Assembly: GCA_012735405.1 (NCBI GenBank)
Contig: JAAYHM010000006.1
Span: forward strand, 1-33,231
Length of the DNA: 33,231 nt
DNA from: Tissierellia bacterium
GTDB taxonomy: Bacteria > Bacillota > Clostridia > Tissierellales > Tepidimicrobiaceae
Direction of reading: 5' to 3'
Shown: piece by piece, positions 26,205-33,231 of the stretch
Layout: each line of letters starts with the position of its first letter
Position numbering within the stretch: position 1 is the stretch's first letter
Translations under genes and position numbers: made by a program
The notes under the pieces: generated by a model
The model's input: the letters and a program-made list of their open reading frames with translations, nothing else
What the model was told of the DNA's origin: nothing
The model's database searches: none

Positions 26205-27248
26205 ATGGCATATAAGGTGACTTTAATTCCTGGAGATGGCATAGGACCAGAGGTAATTTCTGCCGCAGTGGATGTTATTGAGGCTACAGGAGTTCATATA
26301 AATTGGGAAAGGGTAGAGGCTGGAGGCCAGGCTATGGAAAAAGAGGGCACACCTCTACCTGCCTATGTTATTGAAAGTATCAGAAAAAACAAAATTGCCT
26401 TAAAGGGCCCTTTAACCACCCCCATTGGTTATGGGTTCAGGAGTTTAAATGTAGCTTTAAGAAAAGAATTTGACCTATTTGCAAATATAAGGCCTGTTAG
26501 ATCCTTTGATGGTGTAGAGAGTCTTCATAAGGATGTTGATTTAATTATCGTCAGGGAAAATACAGAAGACCTTTACATAGGACAGGAAAGGATGATAGAT
26601 GATAATAGGGCTGAAAGTATTAAGGTAATTACTAAAGGGGCCAGTGAAAGAATTTGTAAATATGCCTTTTACCTGGCTGAAAACTTAAATAGGAAAAAAG
26701 TGACCCTGGTTCATAAGGCTAATATTCTCAAATTAACTGATGGTCTATTCTTGGAAACTGGCAGGAAGGTGGCTAAAGACCATCCTCATATAGAATTTGA
26801 AGAAGTGATTGTAGATGCTATGAGTATGAAATTAGTTCAAAATCCTCAAGACTACCAGGTAATTGTGGCCCCAAATTTATACGGAGATATATTATCAGAT
26901 TTAGCAGCTGGCCTGGTTGGAGGCTTAGGTCTGGCACCCAGTGCTAATATTGGTGAAGATATTGCCATATTTGAACCAGTCCATGGTTCTGCTTTAGATA
27001 TAGCCAATATGAATATGGCCAACCCTATATCGGCAATACTATCAGGTGCCATGATGTTAAAACATATGGGAAGATTAAAGGAAGCTGGAATGATAGAAGA
27101 TGCCATAGAGGATGTATTGAAGGATAAGGAGAGTAGGACCAGGGATTTGGGAGGCATACTAGGTACAAGGGAGTTTACAGAAAAAATCATAGAAAAAATA
27201 TATAGCTATAAACAAGTTGAAGGTGATGGATATGCAAAAGAGATTTAA
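26205..27248 (+). CDS. Isocitrate dehydrogenase, probably NAD-dependent
   Basis: RSLNVALRKEFDLFANIRPV (isocitrate-type Ser/Asn substrate motif); HGSALDIANMNMANP with Asp-Ile as in NAD-type enzymes. Confidence 0.9.
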   Translation: MAYKVTLIPGDGIGPEVISAAVDVIEATGVHINWERVEAGGQAMEKEGTPLPAYVIESIRKNKIALKGPLTTPIGYGFRSLNVALRKEFDLFANIRPVRSFDGVESLHKDVDLIIVRENTEDLYIGQERMIDDNRAESIKVITKGASERICKYAFYLAENLNRKKVTLVHKANILKLTDGLFLETGRKVAKDHPHIEFEEVIVDAMSMKLVQNPQDYQVIVAPNLYGDILSDLAAGLVGGLGLAPSANIGEDIAIFEPVHGSALDIANMNMANPISAILSGAMMLKHMGRLKEAGMIEDAIEDVLKDKESRTRDLGGILGTREFTEKIIEKIYSYKQVEGDGYAKEI

Positions 27249-30200
27249 AAAGGTATTAGTAGCTAATAGAGGAGAAATTGCCATCAGGATTTTTAGGGCT
27301 TGTAGTGAACTAGGCATTAGAACTGTTGCAGTATATTCTAATGAAGATAAGAATTCTCTTTTTAGGGTTAAGGCTGATGAATCCTATTTAATTGGAAGGA
27401 ATAAGGGACCTATTGAGGCCTATTTGAGCATTGATGAAATAATAGATCTAGCCCTAAAAAAAGGTGTAGATGCCATACATCCTGGATATGGTTTCCTATC
27501 AGAAAATCCAGACTTTGCTAGAAAATGTGAAGAGGTAGGAATAGAATTTATAGGTCCAACCTATGATATGATGTTAAATTTAGGTGATAAGATAAAATCC
27601 AAAAAACTAGCAGCTAGTTTAGGTGTACCCATAATTCCAGGAATAGAAAAGGCAGTTAATTCCCTGGATGAAATTATAGAATTTGCAAGGGAACATGGCT
27701 ATCCTATAATGCTAAAGGCTGCTGCAGGAGGCGGCGGCAGAGGCATGAGGGTAGTTAGAAGGGAAGAAGAATTAAGGGAACAATTTGAAAGTGCAAGAGA
27801 CGAAGCTAAAAAGGCCTTTGGTGTTGGTGACATATTTGTAGAAAAATATTTGGAAAAACCAAAGCACATAGAAGTGCAAATTTTAGGGGACAGGTATGGA
27901 AATATTGTACATCTGTATGAAAGGGACTGTTCCATACAAAGAAGGCATCAAAAGATTATAGAGTTTACACCTGCCTTTACCCTTACAGAAGAGCAAAGGC
28001 AAAATATTTGCAATGATGCAGTAAAAATAGGAAGGGTCATTAATTACAGAGGAGCTGGAACTGTTGAGTTTCTACTGGATAAGCATGGCAACCACTACTT
28101 TATTGAAGTCAACCCCAGAATACAGGTGGAACATACCATAACTGAATTAACTACAGGGATAGATATAGTTCAGGCTCAAATTTTAGTAGCTGAAGGCTAT
28201 CCCTTAGACTCAAAAGAAATAGGCATAAGAAGCCAGGATGATATTCAACCTCGAGGATATGCAATCCAGTGCAGGGTAACTACAGAGGACCCATTAAGGG
28301 ATTTTATGCCGGATACAGGTATAATAGACAAATATAGAACTGGATCTGGCTTTGGAATACGACTGGATGGAGGCAATGGCTTCACAGGAGCTAACATAGG
28401 TCCCTATTATGACAGCCTTTTAGTAAAGGTTACAGGCTGGTCCAGGACCTTTGAAGATGCAAGTAGGAAGCTTATAAGAGCTCTTAAGGAGATAAAAATA
28501 AGGGGAGTAAAGACCAATATTCCATTTTTAATTAATGTATTAAACCATGAAGAGTTTTTAAGTGGAAAATGTGATACAGGATTTATTACCTACAATCCAG
28601 AGTTATTTGAAATAGAGACTAAGGAAGACAAGGAACTTAAGGTACTAAAATATATTGGTGAAAAGGTAATAAATGAAACCAAGGGATATAAGCCTGATTT
28701 TAATATTCCCAGGATACCAGCTATTAATAAACCTGATAAACTATATGGCACAAAGCAAATACTGGATGAAAAAGGACCTGAAGGCCTGGTCCAGTGGATC
28801 AGGGATAATGAAAAACTTCTTTTGACAGATACAACTATGAGGGATGCCCATCAATCCTTAATGGCTACCAGAATGAGGACTGTAGACATGCTGAGGATTG
28901 CAGAAGCCACATCTGTACTGGCTAAGGACCTTTTCTCCCTGGAAATGTGGGGAGGGGCAACCTTTGATGTAAGCTATAGGTTCTTGAGGGAATGTCCTTG
29001 GAAAAGACTGGAGTTATTAAGGGAAAGGATACCTAACATATTATTCCAAATGCTACTTAGAGGTGCCAATGGTGTTGGCTATACAAATTATCCGGATAAT
29101 GTAATAAGGGCTTTTATTAAAGAGGCAGCAGATAGGGGAATAGATGTTTTTAGAATATTTGACTCCTTAAACTGGATAAAGGGAATGGAAGTAGCCATAG
29201 ATGAAGTGTTAAAGCAGGGTAAGGTAGTTGAAGCTTGTATTTGCTACACTGGGGATATATTAGATAATAAAAGGGATAAGTACACCTTGGATTACTATAT
29301 TAAAACTGCCAGGGAAATAGAAAAGAGGGGTGCCCATATATTGGGTATCAAGGACATGTCATCCCTATTAAAGCCCCAGGCTGCCTATAAGCTTATTAGT
29401 GCCTTGAAGGAAGAAATAGAAATTCCAATCCATCTCCATACCCATGATACCAGTGGAAATGGTGTGGCTACGATTTTAATGGCAGCCCAAGCTGGAGTAG
29501 ATATAGTAGACACTGCCTTCAACAGCATGGCAGGATTGACAAGTCAACCTGCCTTAAACTCCGTAGTTGCTGCCTTAGAGCATACAGAAAGGTCTACTGG
29601 CTTAAATTTGGATAACTTACAAAAAATTTCCGACTACTGGGAGGATATAAGGCCTATATACAGCCAGTTTGAATCTGGATTAAAGTTTGGAACAGCAGAG
29701 ATATACAAGTATGAGATTCCTGGTGGACAGTATTCAAATTTAAGGCCTCAGGTGGAAAGCTTTGGCCTGGGACACAGGTTTGATGAAGTTAAAGAAATGT
29801 ACAGGACTGTTAACCAAATGCTAGGGGATATAGTTAAGGTGACCCCTACATCTAAGGTAGTAGGAGATTTGGCTATTTTTATGGTTCAAAATGATTTAAC
29901 ACCTGAAAATATATATGATAAGGCTAAGAACATGGCCTTCCCGGATTCAGTAGTATCTTATTTTAAGGGCATGATGGGGCAGCCTATGGGAGGCTTTCCG
30001 GAAAGATTACAAAAATTAGTACTGAAGGGTGAAAAGCCTATAACTTGTAGGCCTGGAGAATTGTTGGAAGATGAGGATTTTGACAGGATTTATAATTACC
30101 TAAAGGAAAAGTATGATATGGAGCCTTCCATGAAGGAAATACTATCCTATGCCTTCTATCCTAAGGTGTTTGAAGAATACTTACAATCCATTAGGGAAGA

Positions 30201-30663
30201 AGGAGATTTCAGCAGGGTTAGCAGCGATGTGTTTTTCTATGGCATAAAGGAAGGAGAAACGGCAGAAGTAGGAATTGAAGAAGGAAAGGTCTTGGTTATT
30301 AAGCTTCTTGAAATAGGGAAATTAGATGATGAAGGATATAGAACCTTGTATTTTGAAGTAAATGATAGCAGAAGGGCTATAAAGATATTTGATAAGGGAA
30401 GCAATATTGTAAGAAAAGAAGAATTTACCCAAAAAGCTGATCCGGATAATAAATTGGAAATTGGGGCTAGTATACCTGGGCTAGTGGCTAAAATACTAGT
30501 CAAGGAAGGGGATAAGGTAGAAAAGAATCAAGTTGTAGCTGTAATAGAGGCTATGAAAATGGAAACCCATGTAACTGCAGCTACAGAAGGCAAGGTTAAA
30601 TCAATCTTTGTTAAGGAAGGGCAAAATGTAGAATTAGATCAATTGCTAATTAGGCTGGAATAA
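27232..30663 (+). CDS. pyc: Pyruvate carboxylase (biotin carboxylase + carboxyltransferase + BCCP)
   Basis: VLVANRGEIAIRIFRACSELGI; TDTTMRDAHQSLMATRMRT; biotin site VIEAMKMETHVTA. Start at ATG 27232 overlaps the IDH 3' end by 17 nt. Confidence 0.96.
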   Translation: MQKRFKKVLVANRGEIAIRIFRACSELGIRTVAVYSNEDKNSLFRVKADESYLIGRNKGPIEAYLSIDEIIDLALKKGVDAIHPGYGFLSENPDFARKCEEVGIEFIGPTYDMMLNLGDKIKSKKLAASLGVPIIPGIEKAVNSLDEIIEFAREHGYPIMLKAAAGGGGRGMRVVRREEELREQFESARDEAKKAFGVGDIFVEKYLEKPKHIEVQILGDRYGNIVHLYERDCSIQRRHQKIIEFTPAFTLTEEQRQNICNDAVKIGRVINYRGAGTVEFLLDKHGNHYFIEVNPRIQVEHTITELTTGIDIVQAQILVAEGYPLDSKEIGIRSQDDIQPRGYAIQCRVTTEDPLRDFMPDTGIIDKYRTGSGFGIRLDGGNGFTGANIGPYYDSLLVKVTGWSRTFEDASRKLIRALKEIKIRGVKTNIPFLINVLNHEEFLSGKCDTGFITYNPELFEIETKEDKELKVLKYIGEKVINETKGYKPDFNIPRIPAINKPDKLYGTKQILDEKGPEGLVQWIRDNEKLLLTDTTMRDAHQSLMATRMRTVDMLRIAEATSVLAKDLFSLEMWGGATFDVSYRFLRECPWKRLELLRERIPNILFQMLLRGANGVGYTNYPDNVIRAFIKEAADRGIDVFRIFDSLNWIKGMEVAIDEVLKQGKVVEACICYTGDILDNKRDKYTLDYYIKTAREIEKRGAHILGIKDMSSLLKPQAAYKLISALKEEIEIPIHLHTHDTSGNGVATILMAAQAGVDIVDTAFNSMAGLTSQPALNSVVAALEHTERSTGLNLDNLQKISDYWEDIRPIYSQFESGLKFGTAEIYKYEIPGGQYSNLRPQVESFGLGHRFDEVKEMYRTVNQMLGDIVKVTPTSKVVGDLAIFMVQNDLTPENIYDKAKNMAFPDSVVSYFKGMMGQPMGGFPERLQKLVLKGEKPITCRPGELLEDEDFDRIYNYLKEKYDMEPSMKEILSYAFYPKVFEEYLQSIREEGDFSRVSSDVFFYGIKEGETAEVGIEEGKVLVIKLLEIGKLDDEGYRTLYFEVNDSRRAIKIFDKGSNIVRKEEFTQKADPDNKLEIGASIPGLVAKILVKEGDKVEKNQVVAVIEAMKMETHVTAATEGKVKSIFVKEGQNVELDQLLIRLE

Positions 30664-30675
30664 GTATTTAATGCT

Positions 30676-30711
30676 AACAGTATGGCTAAAGGGCCATACT
30701 GTTTTTTATTT
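30676..30711 (+). terminator. Rho-independent terminator after pyruvate carboxylase
   Basis: AACAGTATGGC-TAAAGG-GCCATACTGTT-TTTTATTT. Confidence 0.9.
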
Positions 30712-30725
30712 ACTACAGCATTTAA

Positions 30726-30755
30726 TTGGTGTTTTTTTGCAGCATATTATATAAT
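30726..30755 (+). promoter_or_regulatory. Promoter for yycJ-htrA (TTGGTG-18-TATAAT)
   Basis: -35 30726-30731, -10 30750-30755. Confidence 0.5.
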
Positions 30756-30788
30756 ATACTTATTAGCATAAAATTTGGAGGAATATAT

Positions 30789-31583
30789 ATGGAGCTTAAA
30801 TTTTGTTCTTTATCTAGTGGTAGCAGTGGTAATTGTCAGTACCTTGGTACTTCCAGGACCAAAATATTAATAGATGCAGGTTTAAGTGGGAAAAGAATAG
30901 AATCCCTATTATTATCCATTGATGTTAAGCCTGAAGAAATAGATTATATACTTGTAACCCATGAGCATATTGATCATGTAAAGGGTGTAGGAGTTTTATC
31001 CAGGAGATATGATATACCCATACTTGCCAATGAAAAAACATGGGCTTCCATGAAAGAATTAATAGGTAAAATTGATCCCAAAAATATAAAAGTGTTTGAA
31101 TCTGAAAGGGCCTTTGAATTAGGTGATTTAGGCATTTATCCCTTCAAAATATTCCATGATGCTGCAGAACCAGTGGGATTTAGTATATATTATAAAAAAG
31201 CTAAAATTTCCATTATGACAGACACTGGCTGGGTAAATGATAAGATGAAAAAAACCATCAAGGATTCATCCTTATATTTAATTGAATCTAATCATGATGT
31301 AAAAATGCTTAAGGAAGGCAGCTATCCCTGGTATTTAAAACAGAGGATATTAAGCACCAAGGGGCACTTATCAAATGCAGATGCTGCCAGAGTATTGGCA
31401 GACCTTCTAATGGGAAAGGGAGAAATAGTGCTATTAGGCCATTTAAGCAAGGAGAACAATATACCTGAACTGGCTTATAATACAGTTAAAGAGTACATAG
31501 AAGACTATGGACTAAGGGTGGAGAAAAATTTAACCCTGGATTTAACTTACAGGGATAGGGCTGGAAAAGTATATTTCCTGTAG
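30789..31583 (+). CDS. yycJ: WalJ/YycJ metallo-beta-lactamase-fold hydrolase
   Basis: FCSLSSGSSGNCQYLG; LVTHEHIDHVKGVG; TDTGWVNDKM; GHLSNADAARVL. Start at ATG 30789 after ttggagg. Confidence 0.94.
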   Translation: MELKFCSLSSGSSGNCQYLGTSRTKILIDAGLSGKRIESLLLSIDVKPEEIDYILVTHEHIDHVKGVGVLSRRYDIPILANEKTWASMKELIGKIDPKNIKVFESERAFELGDLGIYPFKIFHDAAEPVGFSIYYKKAKISIMTDTGWVNDKMKKTIKDSSLYLIESNHDVKMLKEGSYPWYLKQRILSTKGHLSNADAARVLADLLMGKGEIVLLGHLSKENNIPELAYNTVKEYIEDYGLRVEKNLTLDLTYRDRAGKVYFL

Positions 31584-31600
31584 TTTTGGGAGGTGTAGGC

Positions 31601-32737
31601 ATGTATTTTGAAAGGCCACCTAAGAGAAGGAGTCCTCTTTCCTATCTTTTTGTAGCCTTAATTGGGGCTATAATAGGAGGTATAATTACAGCTTATATTG
31701 CACCTAATTATCTATACGGAAAGATTTTACCACTGCCAGATATTTATAAACAAAACTTCCCTTCAAGTACAAGTGTACAGAATATAAATATAAGCCCCAG
31801 TGATGAAATATCAACAGTACAGGCAGTGGCTAAAAAAGCCATGAGTTCTGTTGTGGGAATTACCATTATTCAGGTTCAAAGGCAATTCATATGGGAAACA
31901 GAAGTAGAAGGAATAGGTTCAGGGGTTATTGTAGATTCCAATGGCTATATTCTTACAAACTCCCATGTGGTGGCAGATGGAAGGGCTAAAAGTATAAATG
32001 TATTATTTGAAAATGGAGATACAGCCGAGGGCAGGGTTTTATGGAATGATCCTACTTTAGATATAGCCATAGTAAAGGTCGATGCAAGGGGTCTGCCGGT
32101 GGCGGATTTAGGAGATTCAGATATATTGGAAGTAGGTGAAATTGCAGTAGCTATTGGGAATCCATTGGGATTGGAATTTCAAAGAACTGTAACTGCAGGG
32201 GTTATTTCAGGTTTAAACCGTTCCATTAGGACACAGGATGGCAATCTTATGGAAAATTTAATTCAAACAGATGCATCCATTAATCCCGGCAATAGTGGAG
32301 GGCCACTTTTAAACAGCAAGGGAGAAGTAATAGGTATAAATACAGCCAAGGTCCAAACAGGAGAAGGGCTGGGTTTTGCAATTCCCATAAATATGATAAA
32401 GCCAATAATAGAAGAGGTAATTAGTACAGGGAATTTTGAAACTGTCTATATGGGTATTTATGGCGTGGAAGTAGAAGTGTATGAAAGACAGTATGGGGTT
32501 AATACTGGCCTTGATAGTGGAATAATAGTATGGGAAGTAGTGGAAGGTTCGCCTGCAGATAAGGCAGGAATTAGGGCAGGAGACATTGTAGTTAAGATAG
32601 ACAATGAATATATAGAAAATATGAATCGCTTAAAGAGGGTATTATATAGATACAAAATAGGAGATAGGGCTAATGTTACAATTGTAAGGGATGGAAGATA
32701 TATTGATGTAGATTTGGTTTTTTCACACGCTAGGTAG
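31601..32737 (+). CDS. htrA: HtrA/DegP-like membrane-anchored serine protease with PDZ domain
   Basis: N-terminal TM; GSGVIVDSNGYILTNSHVV; TLDIAIVKV; QTDASINPGNSGGPLLN; C-terminal PDZ. Confidence 0.95.
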   Translation: MYFERPPKRRSPLSYLFVALIGAIIGGIITAYIAPNYLYGKILPLPDIYKQNFPSSTSVQNINISPSDEISTVQAVAKKAMSSVVGITIIQVQRQFIWETEVEGIGSGVIVDSNGYILTNSHVVADGRAKSINVLFENGDTAEGRVLWNDPTLDIAIVKVDARGLPVADLGDSDILEVGEIAVAIGNPLGLEFQRTVTAGVISGLNRSIRTQDGNLMENLIQTDASINPGNSGGPLLNSKGEVIGINTAKVQTGEGLGFAIPINMIKPIIEEVISTGNFETVYMGIYGVEVEVYERQYGVNTGLDSGIIVWEVVEGSPADKAGIRAGDIVVKIDNEYIENMNRLKRVLYRYKIGDRANVTIVRDGRYIDVDLVFSHAR

Positions 32738-32807
32738 TTTTCTAAAAATATTGTATATAATGTGATATTTCATGTTATTCTATAATAAAAGGCCTGGAGC
32801 TGATATT

Positions 32808-32975
32808 ATGTATGTTGTATGCAATGAGCATTTGGAGGATGCTATTGAGGAATTTGTTGAGGTATATGAACAACCACCTGACATATATGAACTAGAGCAG
32901 GTATCTTTTACAGACTGGGCAAGTCCCCGTAGATGTAACTATTGCGAAAAACCACCTAAGTACCTTGTTGTATAA
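32808..32975 (+). CDS. CxxH/CxxC small protein (BA_5709-like family)
   Basis: MYVVCNEHLEDAIEEFVEVYEQPPDIYELEQV…CNYCEKPPKYLVV; CxxH and CxxC pairs; location after htrA. Confidence 0.85.
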   Translation: MYVVCNEHLEDAIEEFVEVYEQPPDIYELEQVSFTDWASPRRCNYCEKPPKYLVV

Positions 32976-33016
32976 TAGAATACAACAAATAAATATAGGA
33001 ATAATGGAGGTTTAAA

Positions 33017-33231
33017 ATGAGATTATTACTAGTAAACGATGATGGAATACATGCTGAAGGAATAAATAAATTGGCTATGGAATTAGAAAAGAAACATGAA
33101 GTTACAATAGTAGCACCTAATGATGAGAGAAGTGCTCAAAGCCATGCCCTTACCCTGAGGAAACCTCTAATTGTAAAGGAAGTTAAACTAGAGGGTATAA
33201 AGTCAAGGGCATATAGTGTTTCAGGCACACC
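33017..33231 (+). CDS. surE: 5'/3'-nucleotidase SurE, N-terminal part (truncated by window end)
   Basis: [54 protein letters not shown] ggagg. Confidence 0.95.
   Translation, partial: MRLLLVNDDGIHAEGINKLAMELEKKHEVTIVAPNDERSAQSHALTLRKPLIVKEVKLEGIKSRAYSVSGT

Noticed and set aside
23327-27935. Minus-strand ORFs opposite the citrate synthase/aconitase/IDH/pyc genes
   Set aside because: Shadow ORFs; the sense frames have complete catalytic motifs.
1-33231. CRISPR arrays, tRNA/rRNA genes, IS elements or prophage modules
   Set aside because: No regularly spaced repeats, cloverleaf-like sequences, transposase or phage structural genes were seen on reading both strands; small or divergent elements cannot be excluded without tools.

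Overview
Low-GC Gram-positive chromosomal window, probably from an endospore-forming Clostridia/Tissierellia-type Firmicute (inferred from YyaC, WalRK/YycHIJ and a Re-citrate-synthase-like gene). It begins with a short accessory or decayed patch (about 1-1250). Next come csaA and a parA(soj)-parB(spo0J) locus flanked by two perfect parS palindromes, then a folate cyclodeaminase-family gene, a class-V aminotransferase, a DUF4446-like gene, a diacylglycerol kinase-like gene, yyaC, a LysM/G5/M23 peptidase and an S8 protease. A SERCA-like P-type ATPase follows, preceded by a clear yybP-ykoY (Mn2+) riboswitch with an overlapping terminator. After it lies an SsuABC/TauABC-type ABC importer. The last third is a walR-walK-(secreted ORF)-yycH-yycI-...-yycJ-htrA-CxxH/CxxC locus. 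Between yycI and yycJ sits a self-contained four-gene cassette: Re-citrate synthase-like, Aquifex-type aconitase, NAD-type isocitrate dehydrogenase and pyruvate carboxylase. The cassette has its own promoter and terminator and would convert pyruvate plus acetyl-CoA to 2-oxoglutarate. Sequences matching the WalR consensus (TGTWAH-N5-TGTWAH) occur upstream of the secreted ORF after walK and, inverted, just downstream of the predicted M23 peptidase promoter. A partial surE closes the window. I saw no CRISPR array, tRNA, rRNA or insertion sequence. All calls come from reading the sequence; no database search was run.
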